Source: Paralvinella palmiformis
Taxonomy: Eukaryota; Annelida; Polychaeta; Terebellida; Alvinellidae
Length of the DNA: 64,000 bases
Reading direction: 5' to 3'
Assembly (NCBI GenBank): GCA_025642065.1
Contig: JAODUP010000549.1
Span: forward strand, 62,501-126,500
Notes under the pieces: generated by a model
What the model was told of the DNA's origin: nothing
The model's input: the letters and a program-made list of their open reading frames with translations, nothing else
Database searches by the model: none
Shown: piece after piece, positions 35,940 to 47,110 of the stretch
How positions within the stretch are numbered: position 1 is the stretch's first letter
How the letters are laid out: the number at the start of each line of letters is the position of its first letter
Position numbers and translations under genes: made by a program

Positions 35940-36800
35940 CTGTGTGTGTGTTTGTGTTTTGTAGGTGCGTGCGTGCGTGCGTGCGTGTTTGTGTTTTAGC
36001 TGTGCATAATAAGGCACTGGCACAGAGAATATCGAAGCGTGAATTCAAACTCTTCAGAGGACTGAATCCAGAGTGTCTCACCAGTCCCTGAATGCCATAG
36101 TATTAAAATATTGGTCGGAGACAGCCAACACACAGGCAGTAACCCAAGCCTTTCCTTCTATAGTGCGTTGTCCTCACAGAAGACTCCCCAAGTTTCTCCT
36201 ACCTACATCATACGGTAACGTGATCTATTATCATTCTAGATCGTATATAGATGGGTGTCTTGTGGTACAATTACGTCGTTTGTGTACTCGACGTATAGTA
36301 TACAAATATGTGAACAAACATCGAACACCACCCACATATCAGATCCCAGACTGTGACCCAATTAGCAAAAGGATGGATTTAAAGACCAGCATTTACTTTT
36401 AACTCCGGAGACCAAAAGTCCAATTATATGGATAAGGACAGCCTAATGGGTAAGAGCGTGGGACTTTCTTACTCGTGGTCATGTTGCTGCGCGCAAGGTC
36501 GGAGTTTTGCATCTAACCAGTCAGGTTGCGAGGTTTTCTCCACCGAATATGCCATACATTGTAAATTTTAAATTTATTTAGAATTAGTCTTGGTGGAGAA
36601 GCAGTAAATTACAGACTATATGAGTCTTCCCCATTTGAGGTAGCTAAGCCACGTAAAATAACTGCCATTTCGGCTATTATTATAATTAATCAAAACATTT
36701 AAAGAAGGTAACCACAGAAGGCAGTCAGGTGTTCTTCCTGAATAATATTATCACTCACATCCCCACAAATTAATCTACAGCATAAATGTTTATTTTCGCT

Positions 36801-36887
<87 letters not shown>
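34664..36887 (+). repeat. Segmental duplication, second copy
   Basis: Direct copy of 30704-32930. It has a 14-nt insertion (35237-35250) and an ~18-nt segment (near 36547) absent from the first copy, and lacks a 19-nt segment present at about 31540-31558. It ends in the same TG tract, then unrelated sequence. Confidence 0.9.
36434..36687 (+). mobile_element. SINE family B inside duplicated segment, second copy
   Basis: The same B-box deletion as the copy at 32494 is present, so that deletion predates the duplication. The ATGCCATACATTGTAA body segment is retained. Confidence 0.8.
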
Positions 36888-36891
<4 letters not shown>

Positions 36892-37620
36892 AAACTGTAG
36901 CAGTGCAAATAGAAAATTATGTTTATGAAATTATGAATTTCGCCCAATAAAATATGGAGTAATGCTAGTATGTGTTCTACAGATTGATTTTTTTCTCATT
37001 AATCAGATACTTCCATAATTACTAACATATCAGCCAAACTACAGTAAAAAAATGGTAACAAAATTCTAATTCAATGACAAACATTTATTGTCAACAGAGA
37101 AAGGCTTACGTCTAAACGATGCCAACGGATCCATATTACGTACAGCCCTCTGGCTATGACGTAGAAGAACCAGGATAGCTCTGCTACAAAGGACAAAGAA
37201 ACGAGTAATGTGTACAGCCATAATTTCCGACTTCCGAGATAGAGATAACAATTAGAAGAAGAGCACTGTTTTTCGTTTATAGCGCCCTACCAAGTCGGAG
37301 TCCTAAAGCTCAATGATAAACCACGGAGAACTTCATAAGGACACACAAAGTGCTTTGTTCGGAAGGCATCTCTTCGTGGCTAGCTATAAGTAATGTCCGT
37401 AGTACGGGTGTTGCGTTTTTGTCTTCGAGTTCGTGTTATGTATCACGGGGCTCAGCGACAAACAGCTGGCAGATTTACTATTTGTGTTTATTATTTGAGG
37501 AAATTTACAGCTGGAATGATACAGCGGCGAATTATCCGGAATATCAGCTCTACATTATGTAAAGGTGCACTGTTGATCAATATATCTTACCCTTCTGGGT
37601 TCTAGGTTTGTAGCTAATTA

Positions 37621-38215
37621 ACTAACTCACTCATTGATTGACTCAATGATTGACTCACTGATTATTTCGCTCACTCACTCACTCATGTTGGCCGCCAATT
37701 CAGTATATCCTCTTTACATCATCTCGCTGTTTATACTGGCATTTTTACAGACGCGATATATGTCAATGAGTGCACAAGTAGAGTGTGGATTAGAAAACGG
37801 AATATTAATTATTTAGACCGGAAATTGGTTGGAACGGATCGGCCCCAAAACTGAGAACTTAAAACTCACCACGTGATCTCATGAATGACCCAATTAGGAG
37901 AATATATTAATCATTTATTATCTCTGTACAATCTATTTGTTCTAAATGTCAGAAGACAAGTAATTTGTACGACCGCGGGCTATACCTGGAATATAATGTC
38001 AGGTGCGATTGACATATGTCTTATTCATTATTTTGGTTTGCTCATCTGGATCTAGCTTTAATGATAGAATGGAATAGAATTTCGTTCTATCCCGTAAAAT
38101 AAACCACGAACTTCTAGTGTCCGGGTTCAAATCCCGGCCTTGGGATGTCTGAAGCGTGTTTGATCTTTTGCATGACTCCATTGCTTTTAGCCCAATTAGC
38201 CAAATAAATGCACAA
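37621..38215 (+). mobile_element. Chimeric dispersed repeat, copy 2 (inverted relative to copy 1)
   Basis: Layout: a CACT tract, a ~430-nt core (ACAGACGCGATATATGTC ... GATCTAGCTTTAATGATAG), then GTCCGGGTTCAAATCCCGG and a family-A-like TGTCTGAAGCGTGTTTGATC. The complement of the core recurs at 21.7-22.2 kb with high identity. Confidence 0.8.
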
Positions 38216-40798
38216 AATTGACTATAAACAATTTTAAAAATTTATTTCAAGTAACTAATTAACACTACAACTTGTTCTGACTTATAGGGATCACGGTCGA
38301 ATATCCAAGTTCCGTCTATTTGTACAAAGACGATATTATTTCTGCGAAGATCCGGGCTGGACTTCCTATAATTTAGATCTTTCTTTGCTACAGATCTTGT
38401 AACGAAATTAGAAAACAGACGTTATATGGACGTACCTAAACGAACACTATTGATCATGTATGGCATTAGTAACACAAAGGATACTCAAACTGAATCAATA
38501 CAAACTGTGACGGAGTCAAGATTCGGGTAAAAACGGTAAACAGTAATTACGTATGTATCAGCGTATTAAATATTGGCATATTGGTGTAAACATATATCAT
38601 ATAAATTTAAGAAATTTAAATGAAAAATTCTGTGTTTTGTCTTTTGTCTAGAAGATACGAAGACTCTCCCCATGGTCATGCTATTTATTTACATACATGC
38701 TCAGACATGAGAATCATAACTGTTATCATGATAATATCACTTTTGTTACCCTCACTCATTCATTCATCTATTTACTCACTCACTCCCGCTAACAGTCTCA
38801 GTGTTGCCTGTATTTGTGGGCTGTTTCATCCATCAATCAACGACTTCGCCCTAAGCATTTAATTTCCTCAGAGAACAACCCCTCGGCCATAAGTCTCAAG
38901 AAAGATTACGTGATTTAACGTAATGAGATATTTCTGAAATTATAATATCTATTGTATTAAATACATTTTTAAGTTAATGAAAATTCGTCTTGTTACCATT
39001 ATTACTCCATTAGTCTAATTTGTGCTAAAGAAAGTAGTATGACATTCCCTGAAGTCATAATGTCTTTTGTAATGTTATTGTACTTATTAGTCTGGGGTAA
39101 TGATAGTTTTAGCAATAATGTTATCATTTCAAAATTTTCATTTTTCCAAAGACTTATTGCGCGCGCACAAACATACACAGACACAGACACTGCTAATATC
39201 TTTATCAGTATATATTTCAAAGTTTTGGATGATGCTTAGTCTAATAACATTTTTAAACGAAAATATTACACCGAAATAATTTAAAATTTCATATTTAATA
39301 TTTGTTTTATTTCACCTATGAATACATTCTAAACATTACTTGTTTTCCTGTGTTGCTTTATTTAATATTTTCCAGGTGTTATCGTGCAACGTTTATATTC
39401 CTGGAAGTTCATTTCAGGAATCCCATTTCATAAAAATCCGCAGTCGATATCTGGCCACGTAGGGTCTATAAGAAATAGGGCGAGTCGAGTACAAAGATCA
39501 AAGGACTATCTAGTCTGTACAGCCGTCATCGCCGACGTCTATGAGATATGTAACAGCAACAACAACAACAACAACAACATTGATTTCTTCTCAGGTCGTA
39601 ATGACCTCTTCGGTTTATAGGATACTACCTAGTAACAGACATATAACTCGGTGATAGACTAACACTGTGTACTGCGAAGGTGGTCTTTACGGATAGCCTT
39701 CAATAATGTCCACATTCGCGTTTGTTCTGTGTTCTCTCCTTCGGCTACACGAGACGCCGACCAGCGGCAAAAGTCGCTTACGTTCCATTGCATTCAAATT
39801 TGACAATTGCTAATGTAAAAATATTGATCACCTTCGTTTAGTAAGTACTATCAAGTTGGATGTTACAACTGGACTAGTCACTATCTGATTCTGGAGGGGG
39901 GGTCAGATATAAAATATGACCCGTCTGTGTATGGTACTCACTCACTCACTCACTCACTCACTATAACAAATATCAATGTTGCATGTATGTGTGGAGCATG
40001 GCATCCGTGAATCAAACGCTTCTTTGTTCCACGGCTAATAGCCCTTTAGCCACAAATAATTCGAGGTCAACTCAGTGTCGAGGCAAAACTTTGCAAATTC
40101 GAACTTATGCAATCTGTAAACCTTATTAATAATAGAATGGCTGATTATCGATACGTTTATGCGTATTATATATTAAAAGTTTATGTCTTTAGCGAAATAT
40201 AAGGGAATGAAATCGGATCCTTTGCCCATTAGATTATTACGATGATGTATTGTTGCGGAATCTCATTCAAACACCTGTAATCATTACCTGTTGTTGTACG
40301 TATACAACAAACCGGTAACAAAGCTTCATAGAAAAGAAGACAAACATAGTCGGAAAAGAAGACAAAGATATGTAAGGTGTGTTTTTTTTCCATTGTCGAC
40401 AATTAATGACGAATACTTCGAAACGGCGAAATCCTTTATAAATATTGATAATTAGTTTTGTACTTTCTCAGGAGATTATATGTTATGTTAACTAATAATC
40501 TTAATCATTAGCCATTATCCCTGCTATTTAGCCGTTATTTGTAGACGTCTGATCCAGATTAATTGATACGATCCAGTAGAAAGACATATATGGCTAAATT
40601 GTTCTAGCAGTTTCCATACATTAGCCAAATAGATTTCGTAATTATTTCTATATATTTATCTATGTAGTAAAATAAGGAATCATTCATTATTTCACTCTAT
40701 CGCACTTTAAACACAATTTACGATATTATTTGGTTAATCTTTTCTCATTTCAGTACTTACACTGGTAAACAGATCAAGGCTTCATAACATAGCCTAGT
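38216..40798. other. Intergenic; two diverged CACT-anchored repeats
   Basis: After CACT tracts, 38785-38850 (CAGTGTTGCCTGTATTTGTG ...) and 39962-40025 (CAATGTTGCATGTATGTGTG ...) align, giving another short repeat family that starts at a tetranucleotide tract. The rest is unique. Confidence 0.5.
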
Positions 40799-41074
40799 GC
40801 CTGCGTGGCCTAGTGGGTAAGAGTGGGGGACTTTCTTACTCATGGTCATGCTGTGCGGGAGGTCGGGGATTCGAATCCCGATGGCAGCATTATAGTAGGG
40901 GGAGTTTTTCATCCAACCATGCAACTGGGAAGGTTTACTCCACCGAATATGTCATATATTGTAAATTCTACATTTATTTAGAATTAGTCCCTATGGTGAA
41001 GCAGTAAATTACAGACCATATGCGTCTCCCTCATACTATTTCGGCCATTATTATTATTATTATTATTATTATAG
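40799..41074 (+). mobile_element. SINE family B, full-length reference copy
   Basis: A tRNA-like head with A box (GGCCTAGTGGGTAAGAG) and B box (GGGATTCGAATCCCG). The long body holds CCACCGAATATGTCATATAT, ATTTAGAATTAGTC and CAGTAAATTACAGACCATAT. It ends ATTTCGGCCATTATT followed by (ATT)n. It is an independent SINE from family A, about 275 nt. Confidence 0.85.
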
Positions 41075-41313
41075 GCAATAGATATCCCCTTTGTTCCGCT
41101 ATAATTAAACCGTACCTGGATAGTGACGAAAATGTGTCCTCGTACGAACCGTGAAAGTCGATTTTAAAAAGACGACTTCAAAAAGTCTTTTGGTGGCGAA
41201 GAGGCATAATCAGTCATTGCTGAATCATTCCTCTTTAAACAAATAAATAATTTTAAAGCCATTAATCAAATAAAATAACTCTAAGAACCATGTACGTCCC
41301 GAACAGTGAAATG

Positions 41314-41385
41314 TTTCGGTTTTATGGCCATTTTGTGTGCGAACGGTAGTCTAAATGTACGGAACGACCTCCAAAGATAAAAGCC
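41314..41385 (-). mobile_element. SINE family A, body fragment
   Basis: The minus strand reads TTTGGAGGTCGTTCCGTACA and on to GGCCATAAAACCG; no head. Confidence 0.6.
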
Positions 41386-42626
41386 ATTAATACCTATTGT
41401 GATACCCGATGTTATTTGTTTCTACCTGGATATACTCGTCCTTATCTCCTAGATGTCATCATTGCGAAGGCTTAACGAAACTAATCAAGTCTGCTGTAAA
41501 TCTTTTTCCACCAATAGCCATCAATAATAAATGATATCAGGCTTTAAGTTAAACCTACTCGTTCTATTAGAGAGGGGTTGTCACGACGATCTAATTCACT
41601 TTTCTCTCCAGAACCAAAGGAGTGTAAACGAGATGGCCCAAATAAATAGATTTTTATTGTTTTCAAATCATGTTATCATTGACACTGCTTCAATTTGAAT
41701 AGCATACGTTCGAAGCATTATATCACTTTTCATATGTAATCACATTGTTTATTTTCATAATGGATGTCATTCTGCTTTGGTCTCATTTTGTTCAGTATTT
41801 TCACAAGGTCTTAACCGCGCCGTGTCATTGTCTTGAACAGAGTGTCCTTTTAAAGTACATACTTTCTTTGATTCAGCTCAATTATTGTCCTTGAATGCTC
41901 ACAGGAGAGAAAAAATCAACCTTAACGGCGGCTTTGTTTTACACAGGCCATCATAACGGATGGATCTTTGGGAACCTTTTGATCTCCTTCCGAAAGATGA
42001 TTTTTGCTTCGCTTTTTCTACGATAGCCACACTTTTGTTTGGCTCGCTGCCTCCAATTAATAATCCTTAAAAACATGTCTTCTAAGCGTTTAACACAAAG
42101 TAAAATTTGTCCTTATTCAAGTATTGCTATATCCATTGCGTGCATACACCGCGTACATTAAGGCCGGCTTAGGCATGCCATGATAGAGGTTCCCCCCCCC
42201 TCCTCTCGATTTCTTTCAGCACTTTGAAGTGTTCATGCGACGAACATTTTTACTTCCCATCTTATACGTTGTCGTTTGCTGGCTGTCACGTTCGATGCCT
42301 TCCATTAATAAGCAAAGATTTGTTTTTCGTTCAATGGTCATAATGGAGAAAATGGCATCAACAAAACATGGAGTGGGATACCAGAACAATTATCAATCTG
42401 ATACTCTGTGTCTTTTGTGACAAAATGTGCACCAAGGAAGAAGATCTCCAGCTCGTGTCTTTACGGTCTGAGATTATTTCCTCTTGTGCTATTGCTTCCA
42501 TAGATTATCGATATACAAGTGGGTCTTCTTCATACAGTTATGTAATATCGATTCGTTTGTATCCTATTATGCTGGTCTACGGCTAAAACAAAGACGAATA
42601 CCGCCTCATGGAAGTGTATAGAAGAA

Positions 42627-42657
<31 letters not shown>

Positions 42658-42921
42658 GTGATAATAACAAAAAGAAGTGCGTCTGTTGTCATTCCTGTTT
42701 AACTTCCTGTTTATACTGCCCGTGTTACACTGACTGCTGCTAATTGCACTGACGCTGAATATGACACAGCTGATACACACACGGACACATGTTAGAACTG
42801 AAACTAGACGAAATAATTGGGCTGAGTACAATAAACACTTCTGTTATTGTTGGATTCATCTCAGATACTGGAATTATTTATACATCCATTTGTGTGGCTG
42901 CGTGGCTGTGCATGTGCGTGC

Positions 42922-42959
<38 letters not shown>

Positions 42960-43625
42960 CCCTTTTCAGATAAAAGGGCAGCACTGATAGCTATTAACCT
43001 TCATTGTATTAGTAGCCTCTTTCTTCACGGAATCATTCCTCAGTTATACATCCCAGTAGAAAGGGATCATACGATATCCTAGAGATATGACTTTTCACTC
43101 AGAAGTAAAAGAAGACACAGAAACCTAACAGAAGTCATTTTAAGCATTGTTCGACATGATTATATTGTTTCGTGTATATATATATTTTTTAACTTGTATG
43201 ACGCTAATTATAACTCTGTAATGTACAGACTTATCCCAATAACATCTCGATAATTTGCTTCGTTGTCATTGTTGTCTACTTCACGACATTAATTGTATCC
43301 CATCGACCCACGATATCGTTAAAAGTTTAATACGAAAACGTCGAGATCGGTGTAATCCTTGCGTGTCTTTGATGTCGATGGAATACAAAATTAAACCTGT
43401 AAAAGCCCGCCCTCTAAATGTTTTGCACAAAACACAAATATTCTTCCTTTAAGCACCATTATGGCCCTTGAAAGCTTATATGTCGACTCAAGTACATTAG
43501 GGTAAAGAGCCTCTTACACGCCAGAAATAGTTTTTACTATGTCCTTGCCTGTTCCGTTCAATGCCGTCCATTAATAAACATCTTTGATATGTTAATATGC
43601 TGGCGATGAATATAGAACTGCATTC
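41386..43625. other. Intergenic, unique
   Basis: An AAT tract (42627-42657) and an AT tract (42924-42955). A segment at 42272-42380 resembles 43543-43650, the start of the minisatellite region (CCATTAATAA ... GAGAAAA). No gene. Confidence 0.4.
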
Positions 43626-44022
43626 CATTTTAGAGAAAACAACATCCGGAAGAAACATCCTTACCATTATAGAGAAAACAACATCCAGAAGAAACACCGC
43701 TTACCATTATGGAGAAAATAGCATCCAGAAGAAACATCTTTACGATTATAGAGAAATCAACATCCACAAGAAACATCCTTAGCATTATAGGGAAAACAGC
43801 ATCCGGAAGAATCATTCTTACCATTATAGTAAAAACAGCATCCAGAAGAAACATTCTTATCATTATAGAGAAAATAGCATCCAGAAGAAACATCCTTACG
43901 ATTATAGAGAAAACAATATCCGGAAGAAATATCCTGATCATTATAGAGAAAAGAGCACCCAGAAGAAACATCCTTACCATTATTGAAAAAAAAACATCCA
44001 GAAGAAACATCCTTATCATTAT
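43626..44022 (+). repeat. 39-bp minisatellite, about 10 units, open on both strands
   Basis: Unit ATTATAGAGAAAACAACATC + CGGAAGAAACATCCTTACC, diverged between units by substitutions with almost no length change. As 39 is a multiple of 3, a 13-residue repeat is open on the plus strand (IIEKTASRRNILT type; ATG 43709, 111 codons to 44044) and on the minus strand (SIMVRMFLLDAVF type). No flanking exon signals support translation. Confidence 0.85.
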
Positions 44023-44938
44023 CAGTCCGTCAATTTGTATTTAATTGTGTATCAAAGAAACCTTCTCCAGTTTGTATTCCTTCAGTCTACGTTTTCTTTA
44101 TATTGTTCCAATCATGTCACTGAAGATCAATATAGGTCTTCAGGATACGTCCATATACTGTAGATTTGTTTATTTTCTATGGCCCAGGTCCATAGCCAAG
44201 ACAAAGCCCGATACAGTTCACCATATATATGGAGTAATGGCAGATATGCTCTCTTCTTTGTTTACTCCCCGATTAGTCTGTCCAGGCTGTACATGTAGTA
44301 CACAGGCACCATATTTGTAAACACTTGACATCGGTTGATTGTGTCATGAAAATGTGCTTATTAAACTGAATGAATAAGTAAAGGTTGTTTAGGCCCGAAG
44401 TTGGTTATAATTGGGACATGTAACCAGAATGAGGCGGCCGCTACTCCTTAAGGTAATGGGATAATCAGCTCACTGGCAAAACTGTGATTCGCTCGCAGAA
44501 AAGGGCCCAAAGATCAGCAGTGCATGGCATTACCAGCTACTTTACTAGTTGTAATAAGCGAAAGCCCTGAAATCACAAGGCAGAAAGCAAGTTTCATATA
44601 CGTACAGTAATATTAACATTTGTACTGATGAGTGGTAAATGCAGTGCATACAAACAGGGCGGTTCTCCGTTCAAATCTACCATCTAGCTGCTGACATTTC
44701 ACGTTGTTGGACTGGTTAACTCGCTGACAAAAGATTTTCTGATGATTGACAATAATGGATTATTGTGCTCATTATTGTGTCGATTATAGTCTGGATAATA
44801 GTATGGATAATTATCTGGATTATGCGGCTGTAGTTGCATCGCAAGTAAAATATATATTCATCCGGTGGGCTGACGATGCTACATTATTATAAAGATCCAT
44901 ACCAGGAGCAAAATTGTCAACGCGTACAAAATTTAAAC

Positions 44939-45015
44939 CAGGTGTCGGCAACCTACGGCCCGTGGGCCGAACACGGCCCGCGGCGACATTCTGTCCGGCC
45001 CGCGACAACATTCTA
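44939..45015 (+). mobile_element. hAT-type terminal sequence fragment
   Basis: The sequence begins CAGGTGTCGGCAACCTACGG and continues with GGCCCGTGGGCCG and CGGCCCGC blocks. This is the characteristic end of Charlie-like hAT elements (CAG.GGTCGGCAACC then alternating GGCCCG/CGGGCC). No matching right end was found in the next 1.5 kb, so it appears to be a solo or truncated end. Confidence 0.6.
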
Positions 45016-46964
45016 GAGTTTAGTGTATTTGTGGACTTTAGAGTATTTGTGAAGTATCGACAATCCCACCTCTCTTTAACTGACTTACGTATTGATTTCG
45101 GCCGTCACTGACCGCGTAATTATCAAAACAACCAGATGACTAATAACCCCTGTTAAAGTGTTCTTTGTTGTGGAGAAGGCAATAAGCTAATTAGAGGTCC
45201 CTTTCATAGTGATCGGCAATCTTCAGCAAATTGGTCGACCAATCAGGTGATGGCTAGCTTTATCATCCCTCTTTCGTAATAACTGTTTATAGTGTGTGTT
45301 TTTTTCTACCAAAGTTCTCGTTGGAAGCCGCACTGATATAATATTGGATAAAAACAAAATACTATTTTCTGTTTTCTGTCAGCATGGTTTTAAACAATAT
45401 TTAACACAAAAATAGATAAATTCATAGCGCACAGTTTAACAGCACTGAAAAAAAGTATTTTAATTTGTATTATTTCCACCTCGCTTTGCAATCAACATTT
45501 TCGCTACTGTCTCAAAGCTAGAGAATGGGCGATAGAACTACAAGTACAGAAATTAAAATTGCAGGAAAAAACCTTTGATATAAAAAGAACATAACTACCA
45601 ACAAATGCAGAGTTTGTACTAGTTTATCAATAACAAGTACATCGAAATCAGCCGGGTGTCGCCAAATTGCGCCCCCTTTGTGTCTTTTGCAAAACGGCAC
45701 CGTTGCCATGAATATCAATTTTAACACATTGGTCATACTGATTCAACAAACAATTAACATCCAGTTTATAAAGTACATTTGTATACGTTATGATTAATAA
45801 AAATGATTTATTAGTTTGTTTATTTTATATAGAAATGTAAGTATAGGCCTACATATAATTGTAAAATAAGTAAACAGGTCCAAATACCAGAGTATAGCAC
45901 AAAAATGAAAATACTTATTTCCAATGTGGTCTACAAGTTTGATTAATTTCGGTTGTTCTATGTTTAATTAGCGGTTAACTGAAGAAATCAAGCTGACTAT
46001 TCGCATGGTTGAAATGAACTGCCAATATTAAGTACTATATGTTACATAAGATTGCTAATTAACACTTTAATTATGCACACATGATATTGAAGAAAAAAAA
46101 CTAAGTTGTGAAACTGTATAAATAAAGAAGCCATTTCACAGCCCGGTCACAGCCCAGCGTATTTTTCACAAATTCCCAAGTTAGATTAAAGTCTACACCT
46201 CAACAATATAGACCAATATAGACCTATCCAGCTGAGAACAAAGAATATACATGGACTATTAACAATGTTTGTGTTTGCGTTAACATGTTAGAAATAGATA
46301 AATTAGCAGTAAAATTGAATCTGTTGAATTCGCAAGTGATCTGTCTTCCTCGTCGGATATGCACGGCGGCAATTAATAACAAATCTTTTACTTCGGTCAA
46401 TAGCAAAAATTTAAAAACTTAATGTTTCAACCACTATTTGAGGTATTTAATAATTAATTTCATAGCATTTAAATTATAATCAGCGATTTATATAGATCTA
46501 TAAGTACCACTTGCTAAATATGGATGAAGGTGATTATGTAAATACTCAGCTACTTACTGTAATTGGGGAAACATGATATGATTATAGTAATGTAATTTTT
46601 TAGTAAAGTCCAATTATAGTATTAAAAATAACGAAATAATAGTTTTACCCCCATAACATCTCTATTTGGTCTAGGAAGTCGATATGTAACTCTCAGCTTA
46701 TGTCTATGTTACTTACTCTTTGTGTGATTAATAGGTTGTTATTGCCAAATAAAATTTTGATAAGATTTTGTCTGAATATCTAGATAGATCTTGGGCCTAC
46801 TGCTTGGGCCATGTCAAGTGGGGGCGTGTCTACTTCAAATTGTTATGCTTATTTTTTAAATATCCTTTATTTTTAAAAGCCATACACATCTCATTTTACA
46901 CTACCTTTTTTTTCTTTCGGCAAACGAAAGAACTGTCTTTGTGTACACCTTTCCTGTTACAGCA
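45016..46964. other. AT-rich unique DNA between hAT end and CpG island
   Basis: No microsatellite over 20 nt and no SINE seen. The frames are short and unrecognised. Confidence 0.5.
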
Positions 46965-47110
46965 GCCGAAAGCCGCCCAGAATGAACCATTAGCTGCCCT
47001 TAAACGCCATGTAAACAACGGCAGCTGTCCCTGACATGTCGATTTCAGCCGCTAGGATCGCTGCGCTCCTTGAATTCATAATGGCGCGCCATGTTAAAAC
47101 GTCATGTATC
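46965..47110 (+). promoter_or_regulatory. CpG-rich island, candidate GHITM promoter
   Basis: A short block with many CG dinucleotides stands in very AT-rich surroundings 3.6 kb before the GHITM start exon. It includes a perfect 12-bp palindrome, ATGGCGCGCCAT (47081-47092), two inverted ATGG cores as in YY1-type sites. Short open frames cross it (46768-47034, 47036-47221) but resemble no known protein. The link to GHITM is by position only. Confidence 0.3.

Noticed and set aside
43626..44022. CRISPR-like array (regular 39-bp period)
   Set aside because: Units are contiguous diverged repeats without unique spacers, in a eukaryotic genome.
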